Assembly (NCBI RefSeq): GCF_900142165.1
Contig: NZ_FQZY01000006.1
Span: 1 to 64,000, forward strand
DNA from: Hespellia stercorisuis DSM 15480
GTDB taxonomy: Bacteria > Bacillota > Clostridia > Lachnospirales > Lachnospiraceae
Direction: 5' to 3'
Length of the DNA stretch: 64,000 nucleotides
A program made the position numbers and the translations under genes. Numbering within the stretch: the first letter of the stretch is position 1; each line of letters opens with the position of its first letter. This document shows positions 44,657-54,391 of the stretch, in pieces. Below the pieces are notes generated by a model. The model did no database searches and had not been told where the DNA came from. It worked only from the letters and a program-made list of their open reading frames with translations.

Positions 44657-44694
44657 TGACTATAAGGTTAGAAATAACTGATATAAGTTAGCAT
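44657..44694 (+). promoter_or_regulatory. Candidate promoter of the haem-acquisition genes
   Basis: TTGACT at 44657-44662 is followed after 17 bp by TGATAT. GTTAG-AAATAA-CTGAT (44668-44683), a degenerate form of the regional operator, lies in the spacer. Confidence 0.45.
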
Positions 44695-44751
44695 GGCGTA
44701 TCTGCGGACGACAATAAATTTCAAGCCGAAAAGGTGGAGAGGAGGGATAAC

Positions 44752-45201
44752 ATGAAAAAGTTACTCAAAAAATTAACCGCTGCAGTTCTTACAGCAACAG
44801 TGATTATGGCGATGGGGGTTGCGGCTTTTGCAGCGAATGGAGATGTGGCGACACATCAGGCGGCTCTTTATAAAGAAGGCACATATGGCACTGACTCAAA
44901 AGTTGAATCAATGGGAAATGGTGCAATAGGAGAGACCAACGCTCAAGAAAACTCGGATGGTACTTTTACCGTAACGGTTGGATTGGTTGAGGATTTTAAG
45001 GCGTATGGAATAACTTCAAACATGAGAGAGATTACCGTAAACGGAACTGCGGCAACAATGTTAGATCAAGATGGTAACGGTAAATATGACGCTTTCCAGT
45101 TTACAGAAAGCATGGCTTTTCCTCAGAAGTTGACTGTCAGCTTTACAATCAAATCGTCAATTATGCCGATTAGTGCAACTGGAGATTTGGTAATTTACTA
45201 A
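44752..45201 (+). CDS. Small secreted NEAT-like protein
   Basis: This 149-residue protein has a clear signal peptide (1-27, cut after VAAFA). It has one compact beta-rich domain and no anchor, so it is probably released. The layout (SMGNGAIG near the start, DGTFTVTVGL, EITVNGTAA, then TVSFTIKSSIMPIS) resembles a NEAT domain, the Ig-like fold that binds haem. The similarity is modest, so the haem role rests mainly on position in front of the NEAT/Shp/IsdE genes. The ribosome site is GGAGAGGAGGG. Confidence 0.6.
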   Translation: MKKLLKKLTAAVLTATVIMAMGVAAFAANGDVATHQAALYKEGTYGTDSKVESMGNGAIGETNAQENSDGTFTVTVGLVEDFKAYGITSNMREITVNGTAATMLDQDGNGKYDAFQFTESMAFPQKLTVSFTIKSSIMPISATGDLVIY

Positions 45202-45242
45202 AGCTATATTAGAACTAGCGAAAAAGGATAAGAGGAGGAAAT

Positions 45243-48200
45243 ATGAAAAAAGTAAGAAAGGGAATTTTGACCTTATTGCTAATAATGTCAGTTGTATCTG
45301 GAAATGTCTATCCGTTTCTATCAAGTTCAATTGCAACCGTCTATGCAAGCGAAACTGAAACAACGTTAGACAAATTGAAAGCATTGCTGGGAGAAGCAAA
45401 TAAATTAAATGAATCTGATTATACTCCAGAGAGTTGGGCAGATTTTGTAGAGGTGAGGGATAGCATCACAGCACCGGACGAAATACCAGAGAAATACCAG
45501 CAGACGGTTTTAGACGGTCTGCAGGAAGCAATGGACAATCTGGTCAAGGTGGAAACGACACTGGACAAATTGAAAGCGTTGCTGGAAGAAGCAAAGAAAT
45601 TGAACGAATCAGATTACACCCCGGAAAGCTGGGCAGATTTCGTGGATATCAGAGACAGCATCACAGCACCGGACGAAATACCGGAGAAATACCAGCAGGC
45701 GATTTTAGACGGTCTGCAGGAAGCAATGGACAATCTGATTAAGGTAGAAACAACGCTGGACAAATTGAAAGCATTGCTGGAAGAAGCAAAGAAATTAAAT
45801 GAGTCAGATTACACCCCGGAAAGCTGGACAGATTTCGTGGATATCAGAGACAGTATTACAGCACCGGACGAAATACCGGAGAAATACCAGCAGACGATTT
45901 TAGATGGACTACAGGAAGCAATGGACAATCTGGTCAAGGTAGAAACAACGCTGGACAAATTGAAAGCACTGCTGGAAGAAGCAAAGAAATTAAATGAGTC
46001 AGATTACACCCCGGAAAGCTGGACAGATTTCGTGGATATCAGAGACAGTATTACAGCACCGGACGAAATACCGGAGAAATACCAGCAGACGATTTTAGAT
46101 GGACTACAGGAAGCAATGGACAATCTGGTCAAGGTAGAAACAACGCTGGACAAATTGAAAGCACTGCTGGAAGAAGCAAAGAAATTAAATGAGTCAGATT
46201 ACACCCCGGAAAGCTGGGCAGATTTCGTAGATATCAGAGACAGCATCACAGCACCGGACGAAATACCGGAGAAATATCAGCAGGCGATCTTAGACGGTCT
46301 GCAGGAAGCAATGGACAATCTGGTGAAGGTAGAAACAACGCTGGACAAATTAAAAGCATTGCTGGAAGAAGCAAAGAAATTAAATGAGTCAGATTACACC
46401 CCGGAGAGCTGGGCAGAGTTTGTAGATGTGCGGGACAGTATCACAGAACCGGACGAAATACCGGAGAGATATCAACAGGCGATTCTGAATCAATTACAAA
46501 ATGCAATTAAGCAGTTAGTGAAAAAACCAGAGACTTCGAACATACTGGAAGATGGCACTTATGCAGTTCAATTCCAAGCCTACGCTGACAGGGAAAAAAG
46601 CCTGACGGGAAACTATTTTGTTGAGGGAGGCCGACAGGCACTTGTTGTAGCAAAAGACGGAAAATATGAGGTTACTTTTAGAAAAACAAATAACCTCAAA
46701 GATGTACTATATCAGGTTTTAAAACAAAAATATTATAGTGACACAAAAACTCTTTTTGGACAGAAGGCGGGAACAAAAAACTGGATTGAAGGGTATGATT
46801 ATCAAAATGCAAATTTCAATGCGGCTTTAAAACCTGGATTTGTTGAAGAAAATGATAAATATTGGATCGATACAAACTATGATATTCATAATAATTACAC
46901 GGATTTCACGGTCGAGTTGGAGGATATTTCAGCGGATATATTATTGTATACAGCAACTGCAGATGGTCAAACAGGGATGTTGTATATAGATTTTGATGAG
47001 AATACAGCCCAGAAAATATCAGTGGACGAGTATAAAACAACAGAAGCGGTGACTTATAATATATTTACACAAGCGCCATGGGGAAAGAAAGTACCGGAGG
47101 ACATGCTTGATAACAAATCAACATTCTGGTCAGTTGCAGACGATACAGCAAGCGCTGGTGTAAATATAAATGAACAATATCAGGAGACATTTAGAGCAGC
47201 GCAGCTGAGCCAGTGGTGCAAGGCAGGGGATGGTATTGCCATTGAAAATGGTGCAATAAAACTGTCGTTTAATCTCTCTGATGAGAAAGATATTGCGCTC
47301 GGTAAAACGGTGTATTACAAGTATCAACTTGGATATGGCGAAACGTACATTACTCTTTATCCATCTATGCAGGAAACGGAATCTTTTGAAATAGAGGATA
47401 ATATTGCGTGTGCAAAAATCGCTACAGATACAACGGTTCTTTCAAAAGAGACGAAACTGGTAGCAGATGAAATTGTGGATGATCCAAAGACCACAGATGA
47501 TGGGTACAGCTTATTCCATACCAATTTAGACGGTGCATCGAAGAATATGTATATGTATTATTGGAACTACGAATTCAAGACAGGCATAAAATCGATCAAT
47601 ACATCTCGAAAAGTAACAATGAAATTCAAAATTCCAGAAGGATGGAAGAATGAAAATGTTCGTTTGGCGTATTGGGGTGGTGACGGAACCGGAGGGATTG
47701 ACCCGCAGGCGAAAGGTTCAGTCGATATTATAGGTCCTGAAGACGGTTTCTATGTTGTTAAAACAGATCGAATAGGTTATTTCTGCCTGTATGAGCTAAA
47801 AGATACAACGGCAACAGGAGAGGATTTAACAGATGGCACTTATCAGGTGCCAATTAACGTATACCATATGCTCATTGATGGACAGTTGTCTATGGCAGAT
47901 CAGTGTCTTGCAGATATAGGAAAAGTTGTTGTGAAAAATGGAGTCAAGACACTTTATTCAGATTTTACAACTGTGACTAATACTGGTCTTGGATTGACAG
48001 GATATATGACAAAGATGTGGCTGTATGGCTCAGATTTAACTATGAATGGCAATTATCCCGCAGGTACATTAAATCCTGTTATCTTTACTTCTTATTATAA
48101 GAACGATGATGGAAGTTATCTGACGGATGTATTTAATGAGAACTCATTAAATTATTATCCAAGAGAAGGGTATGTTCAGTTGGTTAGTGATAATGCCAAA

Positions 48201-51200
48201 TGGCCGGCAAGATTTAAGGTCCCTGTCATGGATGCTATCGGCGGAGGAAGTTTTGAACAAAGCGCATGGCTGACATTGGATTGGGCAAATGCTGAGAAGA
48301 TTTCCGATGAAACCCCAGATGCACCAATCAAGGATGCTTTGGGAGAGGCAATTAATATTGCTAAGACAGCGGTAAAAGAAGAGTACACAGAGGATACTTG
48401 GAAGGCATTGGAAGGTTCGTATAATACTGCAGTAGAGGTGTATAAGAATTCTACAGATAACGATAAGCTGACAAAGGCTTACACAGATCTGCAAGCAGCA
48501 ATTGACGGATTGAAAAAACCCGATGTCGTTTCTTTAGAGGACGGACTATATACAGCAACCGGAACAACGGGAGATACCAACATCGTTACCGGAACTAGAA
48601 TGCTGATTTCCACAAAGGGCGAAGGGGACGAGGCAGTTACAAGTACACAGATTTATATGGATGTTCAGGGGATCAAAGGACTTGCTTACTATGATCTGGC
48701 ACAGAAGGCATATGTGGATGCAGTGACAGAGAAAGACGAAGATGGTGCAATTACCAGAGTGAATTTTGCAATAGGCAATGTCAGCAACATGGTTTCTATT
48801 CGTTATAAAGACAGTGACGGCAAAGAAGTATCCGCAACGCTGAACTTCTCAGACTTTGTAAAACAGGAAGTGGATAAGAGCAAGCTTACAGAAGCGATTA
48901 CAAATGCCAATGAAAAACTTGCAGAGGCAGCAAAAGATCCTGACAGGTATGATACCAACAAGATTGCAGCACTGCAGAGTGCAGTTGCAGCAGCGACCAA
49001 GGTCAATAACGATGGGGTGGCAATTCAAACAGAAGTTGATGCACAGACGGAAGCGGTAAATGCAGCAGTCAGTGACCTGTCAAAGACAGCCAGTAAAGAA
49101 GCACTACAGAATGCAGTGACCGAAGCGGAGAAAATCAATGGTGATGCCTATACACCGAAGAGTTTCCAAACACTGGTTGATGCGATTGCATCTGCTAAAG
49201 AGCTGCTGGATACAGAAGGTGTGACAGCGCAGGTATTAGATGCAGCCGTTTTGAAATTAGAAGCAGCCAGGGAAGGTCTTGTGGCTCGCGCAGACAAGAC
49301 GGAATTACAAAAGGTATATGATGAAGCGGCAGCCATAACTAATCAGGGATATGTTGGCTGGGATATCCTGCAGACTACGCTGGAAAAAGCAAAAAAAGTA
49401 TTGGATGATGCGAATGCTACAGCAATTCAGGTCAGCGATCAGATGAATGCCATTAAGAATGCGGTCAACAATCTGGACGGAGGTATTGATAAGTCAGTAC
49501 TGATTGGCTTGATTGAAGAGGCGGAAAAATTGGATGTGTCTGCTTATTCCGATGCCAGTGCTGCTTATTTTAAGGCAGCTATTACATCGGCAAAAGCAAC
49601 GGTCAATCATGCAGGAGCAACTCAACAGGGCATTGATAAGCAGATTCAGCTGTTACAGGCAGCTTCGGAAGCACTGGTACAGAAAGCCCAGGATAATACC
49701 GTATATGATGGAACTTACACCATTGATGGAAGAATGTGGCATGCATCGGCAGATCAGGCTTCCATGGGGAATGCGGCACTGGTGAAGCCAATGCAGATTA
49801 TCGTAAAGACCGATGAAAATGGAAATACTGTGGCAACACTCCGTATGGAGTATCATGCAATGACGACAAGTCTCGGAACAGGCAAATTCACCGGATATCT
49901 GGCAGCACTCAATTATTTCCCGGGTTGGGAAGGCGGAGAGAGTGGCTATCAGATGCCGGTCAATGAGACACCAGTACCTGCAGAAGTAGAATCTTACTAT
50001 GAAGGAGTATATGACAACTACAATGATCCGACAAATGGAACAGATGCTAATGTAAAAGGAAAATTGTATCCACACTTTATGGTATTGCCGGTAGACTTAA
50101 ATGATGACGAAATCTGGGTACAGGTCTATGTGCCAGTTATGGAATCTTTAAATACCGGAAGCGGTACACAGTATGCGAAGCTGCAGCTTGACTGGAATAC
50201 ATTAAAGCAGATCAGCGGAGCAGAGACCAACAAAGAGGATCTCAACGCATTGATTGAAAAAGCACAGGCACTCCTTGATGGACTGAAAGATGGCGATACT
50301 GGCAATACAGCAGAAAATGTTGAGATGCTAAAGAGTGCCATTGCAACAGCAAATGATGTGAGTGGTAACTTAAACGTAGATCAGACAGCAGTTGATGCAA
50401 CAGTCAAAGGATTGCAGGCCGCCATGGATGTGTTCAGTGAAGAGATTGTCAAGGTAGACAAGAGTGAATTGAAAAAGGCAATTGACGTTGCAGATACTTA
50501 CTTAAAGGATCAAGATGTCGTGTACACGGAAGAATCAAAAGCAATCCTCCAGAATGCAAGGGATTATGCACAGAAAGTCTATGAGGATGAGCAGGCAACG
50601 CTGACACAGGTTAATTCTGCGGTAACGTCCATTGACAATGCAATTAAGAGTCTGCAGATAGACGGCACGGACAAGCGAGAACTTAAGAAAGCATTGGAGA
50701 GTGCGAAGACATATCTGAATGATACGGAAAGCTATTCGGCGGCAGCTATTGAAGCACTACAGGCATTATTTGATCAGGCGAAGAATGTGTATGAAGATGG
50801 AAAAGCTACACAAGAAGAGATTGATGCACAGATTCGTATCTTGAATTATGCAGTGGCAAATATGAAGAAAGTGGAGGAAATCACGGTAGATAAGAGTGGA
50901 CTCCACAGCATGCTGCTTAGCGCTGCAAACATGGCAGGAAGAGAAAACCTTTATACAGCAAAGACAATCAAGAATCTAAAGAGTGTAATCACGGCAGCTG
51001 AAAAGGTATATCAGAACAAGAAAGCCACACAGGCACAGGTAAATGAACAGGCTTCGAACCTGTCATTGGCGATGCTGGCATTAGAAGCTAAACCGGCAGA
51101 AAATACTGGCGGCAACAATACTGGCGGCAACAATAATGGCAATAGCGATAACAATAATGGCAATAGCGATAACAATAACGGTAATAGCGATAACAATAAC

Positions 51201-52187
51201 AATACCGGCGGACTGGATATTACAAAACTTGCAGATGGCGTATATTCCATCACAGGAAACACGGTAAAGATCGACAAGACGACAGCGTCCATGTCGAATG
51301 AGGCCATTAACCATACCATCAAACTGACCGTAAAAAAAGGCAAGTATTACCTTACATTAGATTTTGCAGGACTGAATATCAACGGAAGTTTTGGATACCT
51401 TGGAAACTTGAAGTATTTCAAGAGTGGGTATACGTTGGACAAATATGGCGCACCAGCAGGAACACTTGCAGATGTGACGATCGATGATTATCAGTTGAAC
51501 AGTGATGGAAGCAAGGTGAAAGATAATTTGGGTACAGATTATCCGAACCATGTCACGTTCCCAATGATCAACGAGGCTCTGAAGGATGGTTACGTACCAC
51601 TTCAGGTATTTGTGCCAATCATGGAAAGTATTTCAGCAGGTACGGGAACACAGCCGGTATTCCTGAAACTGGATTGGAGCACGATTAAGGCTGCAACATC
51701 GGATGATAACAAGTTTGAAGATAATAAGAATAACAACACAGGCGGCGACAACAGCGGAACCAGTGACAATGGCGGCAATTCGCTGCTTAATGGAAATAAT
51801 ACCCTGTCCAGCGGAACTACCGGGCAGACCAGCACAGGTTCTACATTGTCAAGTGGCAGCACGGGATTATCAACCGGCAGCTCTTCACTGAAAAGCGGCA
51901 GCACCGGACTGAGCAGCGGCTCATCCGCACTGAAATCAGGAACGACTTCACTGAGTTCAGGAAAAGATTCTTTAACGGGATCAACGGGACTTAGCAGCAG
52001 CTTATCAAGTGGAACGAAACTGGGAAACAGCACATCAACAGGCAGTAAAGCAAAGACAACAACGAAGGCGGCAGATGATACCAATACTTCCGCAGCAGCA
52101 GTACCACTGGTTATGAGCCTGCTGGCAGTAATTGCAGGTGTACTGTACAAGTTAAAGAGCAGAGGCTTACTGAAGTTTTCCAGATAG
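45243..52187 (+). CDS. Giant FIVAR/NEAT-domain haem-binding surface protein
   Basis: This is a 2,314-residue protein. It has a signal peptide (1-38), then six near-identical 65-residue helical FIVAR-like repeats (39-428). NEAT-like domains lie at about 436-600, 862-1030 and 1098-1195, five FIVAR units at about 1035-1480 are interleaved, a strong NEAT domain is at 1486-1655, four FIVAR units follow to about 1955, and a sixth NEAT domain is at 1997-2155. The best NEAT copies have the SMGN or SMSN helix and YLAALNYF or YLGNLKYF strand expected at the haem pocket. An Asn/Gly and Ser/Gly/Thr-rich stalk ends in a membrane helix and a basic tail, without LPXTG. It should capture haem and pass it to the Shp and IsdE proteins. 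Confidence 0.88.
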   Translation: MKKVRKGILTLLLIMSVVSGNVYPFLSSSIATVYASETETTLDKLKALLGEANKLNESDYTPESWADFVEVRDSITAPDEIPEKYQQTVLDGLQEAMDNLVKVETTLDKLKALLEEAKKLNESDYTPESWADFVDIRDSITAPDEIPEKYQQAILDGLQEAMDNLIKVETTLDKLKALLEEAKKLNESDYTPESWTDFVDIRDSITAPDEIPEKYQQTILDGLQEAMDNLVKVETTLDKLKALLEEAKKLNESDYTPESWTDFVDIRDSITAPDEIPEKYQQTILDGLQEAMDNLVKVETTLDKLKALLEEAKKLNESDYTPESWADFVDIRDSITAPDEIPEKYQQAILDGLQEAMDNLVKVETTLDKLKALLEEAKKLNESDYTPESWAEFVDVRDSITEPDEIPERYQQAILNQLQNAIKQLVKKPETSNILEDGTYAVQFQAYADREKSLTGNYFVEGGRQALVVAKDGKYEVTFRKTNNLKDVLYQVLKQKYYSDTKTLFGQKAGTKNWIEGYDYQNANFNAALKPGFVEENDKYWIDTNYDIHNNYTDFTVELEDISADILLYTATADGQTGMLYIDFDENTAQKISVDEYKTTEAVTYNIFTQAPWGKKVPEDMLDNKSTFWSVADDTASAGVNINEQYQETFRAAQLSQWCKAGDGIAIENGAIKLSFNLSDEKDIALGKTVYYKYQLGYGETYITLYPSMQETESFEIEDNIACAKIATDTTVLSKETKLVADEIVDDPKTTDDGYSLFHTNLDGASKNMYMYYWNYEFKTGIKSINTSRKVTMKFKIPEGWKNENVRLAYWGGDGTGGIDPQAKGSVDIIGPEDGFYVVKTDRIGYFCLYELKDTTATGEDLTDGTYQVPINVYHMLIDGQLSMADQCLADIGKVVVKNGVKTLYSDFTTVTNTGLGLTGYMTKMWLYGSDLTMNGNYPAGTLNPVIFTSYYKNDDGSYLTDVFNENSLNYYPREGYVQLVSDNAKWPARFKVPVMDAIGGGSFEQSAWLTLDWANAEKISDETPDAPIKDALGEAINIAKTAVKEEYTEDTWKALEGSYNTAVEVYKNSTDNDKLTKAYTDLQAAIDGLKKPDVVSLEDGLYTATGTTGDTNIVTGTRMLISTKGEGDEAVTSTQIYMDVQGIKGLAYYDLAQKAYVDAVTEKDEDGAITRVNFAIGNVSNMVSIRYKDSDGKEVSATLNFSDFVKQEVDKSKLTEAITNANEKLAEAAKDPDRYDTNKIAALQSAVAAATKVNNDGVAIQTEVDAQTEAVNAAVSDLSKTASKEALQNAVTEAEKINGDAYTPKSFQTLVDAIASAKELLDTEGVTAQVLDAAVLKLEAAREGLVARADKTELQKVYDEAAAITNQGYVGWDILQTTLEKAKKVLDDANATAIQVSDQMNAIKNAVNNLDGGIDKSVLIGLIEEAEKLDVSAYSDASAAYFKAAITSAKATVNHAGATQQGIDKQIQLLQAASEALVQKAQDNTVYDGTYTIDGRMWHASADQASMGNAALVKPMQIIVKTDENGNTVATLRMEYHAMTTSLGTGKFTGYLAALNYFPGWEGGESGYQMPVNETPVPAEVESYYEGVYDNYNDPTNGTDANVKGKLYPHFMVLPVDLNDDEIWVQVYVPVMESLNTGSGTQYAKLQLDWNTLKQISGAETNKEDLNALIEKAQALLDGLKDGDTGNTAENVEMLKSAIATANDVSGNLNVDQTAVDATVKGLQAAMDVFSEEIVKVDKSELKKAIDVADTYLKDQDVVYTEESKAILQNARDYAQKVYEDEQATLTQVNSAVTSIDNAIKSLQIDGTDKRELKKALESAKTYLNDTESYSAAAIEALQALFDQAKNVYEDGKATQEEIDAQIRILNYAVANMKKVEEITVDKSGLHSMLLSAANMAGRENLYTAKTIKNLKSVITAAEKVYQNKKATQAQVNEQASNLSLAMLALEAKPAENTGGNNTGGNNNGNSDNNNGNSDNNNGNSDNNNNTGGLDITKLADGVYSITGNTVKIDKTTASMSNEAINHTIKLTVKKGKYYLTLDFAGLNINGSFGYLGNLKYFKSGYTLDKYGAPAGTLADVTIDDYQLNSDGSKVKDNLGTDYPNHVTFPMINEALKDGYVPLQVFVPIMESISAGTGTQPVFLKLDWSTIKAATSDDNKFEDNKNNNTGGDNSGTSDNGGNSLLNGNNTLSSGTTGQTSTGSTLSSGSTGLSTGSSSLKSGSTGLSSGSSALKSGTTSLSSGKDSLTGSTGLSSSLSSGTKLGNSTSTGSKAKTTTKAADDTNTSAAAVPLVMSLLAVIAGVLYKLKSRGLLKFSR
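45357..46526 (+). repeat. Six 195-bp tandem repeats in the NEAT protein gene
   Basis: The unit starts GAAACAACG-CTGGACAAATT and recurs every 195 bp (45357, 45552, 45747 and so on). Copies 3 and 4 are almost identical in DNA, so recent copy-number change is likely. Confidence 0.92.
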
Positions 52188-52199
52188 AAAGGACACCAG

Positions 52200-53258
52200 A
52201 TGAAACGACAGATTTACAACATATTACAGAAAAGTCTAGCTGGTTTCATGACAGTTATGCTTGCCCTCCTTTTGGGGGCAGGCATTTCTGCTGTTCCAGT
52301 AAAAGCGGCAAGCGGCAGTGTGTACACCTGTACCATTAACCGATGCTATGCCCACCCGGTGACCGGAACAATTGAAGATTCCGGCGGGGAGGCATCTTAT
52401 ACCACCGGTCAGGGCATGGTGGAAGGCTGCGTCTATTCCGGCGGCATGCTGGAGGTTGCAGACGGAGGGCAATACTATCTGACCATTCGCTTAAGCCTGA
52501 TGGATTATACGACCAATCAGAGTTTTCAGGTTCAGAATGTGGGAGATTCCGGCTGGTCATCTACCGGAACTGCAGTGACGGGAACCGGTTCAGACAGCAA
52601 TGGAGCAACAGCAGATGTATGCATTCAGGTACCGAGTGAAAATTGTGTGGTGAGAGGTTCGATGTATGTCACCCCGATGGGCAGAGATGTGATTTTCTAT
52701 CTGTACCCAAGTGATTATTCCGCAGGGAACAGTTCTGGAATGAATGCAACAATGGTAACAGAAAGTTCAGGCGGGACAGACACCAATGGGGACAGTGGAA
52801 CAGATACTGCGAATAGTGGAACGACCACAACAGATAACAGCGGATCCACAGAAAATGGAACCACAGCGGGAACAGCAAGTGCAGCATCCACAACAGGAAC
52901 TGGAAGTGCGGCATCCACAACTACGGGAACGACGGGAAGTACCGGAAATACAGAAAGCACAGGAAGTGCCGGGCTGCAGAGCAGCATTACCGAAGCGACA
53001 GCGCCGGATTCTTCGGATGCATCCACAGATTCGGAACTAAGTGACGCACAGGGATTAAGCCTTTCCACAAGAGTGGACGGAGAAGATGCTGACAGTGGAC
53101 GCGGCAATGGCACAGTGAGTCAGGCAATGGTTCTGACTGCGGCGATTACGACCTCTGGTCTGATTATACTGGCTGTGGCAGCGATTGTGGTCTATTACTA
53201 TAGAAGAAACTGGAAACGATGGGGTGGAGAGGATGATGACGATGAAGACGACGAATAG
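52200..53258 (+). CDS. Shp-type haem-binding surface protein
   Basis: This is a 352-residue protein with a signal peptide (1-36). Residues 40-172 match the Shp haem-binding domain (PF11545): AHPVTGTIEDSGGE, GQGMVEGCVYSGGMLEV and VTPMGRDVIFYL. Met73 and Met160 sit where the two axial methionines of streptococcal Shp lie. A long Ser/Thr/Gly-rich stalk is followed by a membrane helix (about 305-330) and an acidic tail EDDDDEDDE. In streptococci Shp hands haem to the HtsA lipoprotein; here the IsdE-like gene overlaps its 3' end. Confidence 0.88.
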   Translation: MKRQIYNILQKSLAGFMTVMLALLLGAGISAVPVKAASGSVYTCTINRCYAHPVTGTIEDSGGEASYTTGQGMVEGCVYSGGMLEVADGGQYYLTIRLSLMDYTTNQSFQVQNVGDSGWSSTGTAVTGTGSDSNGATADVCIQVPSENCVVRGSMYVTPMGRDVIFYLYPSDYSAGNSSGMNATMVTESSGGTDTNGDSGTDTANSGTTTTDNSGSTENGTTAGTASAASTTGTGSAASTTTGTTGSTGNTESTGSAGLQSSITEATAPDSSDASTDSELSDAQGLSLSTRVDGEDADSGRGNGTVSQAMVLTAAITTSGLIILAVAAIVVYYYRRNWKRWGGEDDDDEDDE

Positions 53259-54375
53259 CAGAGACAGCCGTCTGGCTTTAAATCTACTGAAACGCAAAGG
53301 AAAGATGCTTTTGACAGCTGTCTGCATCTGCGCTATCTTAGTCGGTACCACAGGTTGTGTCAATCAGCATCCGGATGGAAAAGGTTCGACAGCGGAGACA
53401 TTGGCAGAAGATGTGGATACCATGCTTGAGATTACAGACCCGGAGGAGAAGGCGGCGGTGGCAACAGCCAAGGCAAAAGTGGCAGCCATGTCGGAGGAGC
53501 CTAAGATCGTAGCGACCTCGCCGGCAACAGCGGATATCTGTGACAAACTGGAACTGGATCTGGTGGGCGTGTGCTCTTCCAGCGTCTCTACGATTCCAGA
53601 GCGCTATGACGATGTGGCTACAGTAGGAACCGCCATGAGTCCGGATATGGAGATTGTAGCATCTTTAAGTCCGGACTGGATCTTAAGTCCGGTATCCCTG
53701 CAGACGGATCTGGAACCGAAGTATAAGGAAGTGGATACGGACTATGCATTTTTGAATCTGCGGAGTGTCCGGGGGATGTACCGTTCCATTCAGGAGTTGG
53801 GAGACATCTTCGACCGCGAGGATCAGGCGAAGGAACTGGTAGATGAATTTACCACATTTTATGATGATTATAAGACAAAGAATGAGGGCAAGGATCATCC
53901 CAAGGTACTGATTCTGATGGGACTGCCTGGGAGCTACATCATTGCTACGGAAAATTCCTATGTGGGAAGTCTGGTGGCGATGGCAGGCGGCGAGAATGTT
54001 TATGCCGGCAGTGACCAGGAGTTCCTGACGGTCAACACGGAAGATATGAAGACAAAGGAGCCGGATATTATCCTGCGTGCTGCACACGCTTTGCCGGATC
54101 AGGTGGTGGAGATGTTCAATGAAGATTTTCAGACCAATGACATCTGGCAGCATTTTGACGCAGTGAAAAACGGAAGAGTCTATGATCTGACGTATGCGTA
54201 TTTTGGCATGAGTGCGACATTTAAGTATCCGCAGGCACTGGAAGAACTGCAGCCGATTCTCTATCCGGAAAGTGCAGAGGATGAGCAGAAGGCGAAAGAG
54301 AACAGTGAGAATGCCCAGAAAGCAGCGGAGGATTCCAATGCCACAGAGAAATCGGAAGCAGCGGGGAGTAAATAG
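53242..54375 (+). CDS. isdE: IsdE-like haem ABC transporter substrate-binding lipoprotein
   Basis: This is a 377-residue lipoprotein. The signal ends at a lipobox (LVGTTGC). Two alpha/beta lobes of the class III binding-protein fold follow. The axial haem ligands of IsdE appear conserved: Met in VGTAMSPDME and His in LRAAHALPD. The C-terminus is a long Glu/Lys/Ala-rich tail. Of several in-frame ATGs (53233, 53236, 53242), 53242 is best spaced from GGAGAGG. The start lies inside the Shp gene, so translation is coupled. It receives haem from the surface proteins and delivers it to the permease. Confidence 0.88.
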   Translation: MKTTNSRDSRLALNLLKRKGKMLLTAVCICAILVGTTGCVNQHPDGKGSTAETLAEDVDTMLEITDPEEKAAVATAKAKVAAMSEEPKIVATSPATADICDKLELDLVGVCSSSVSTIPERYDDVATVGTAMSPDMEIVASLSPDWILSPVSLQTDLEPKYKEVDTDYAFLNLRSVRGMYRSIQELGDIFDREDQAKELVDEFTTFYDDYKTKNEGKDHPKVLILMGLPGSYIIATENSYVGSLVAMAGGENVYAGSDQEFLTVNTEDMKTKEPDIILRAAHALPDQVVEMFNEDFQTNDIWQHFDAVKNGRVYDLTYAYFGMSATFKYPQALEELQPILYPESAEDEQKAKENSENAQKAAEDSNATEKSEAAGSK

Positions 54376-54391
54376 AAGGAAAGGACATCAG

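Noticed and set aside
51602-52150. 182-codon minus-strand ORF
   Set aside because: It is antisense to the Ser/Gly/Thr-rich stalk of the NEAT protein; its low-complexity composition explains the open frame.
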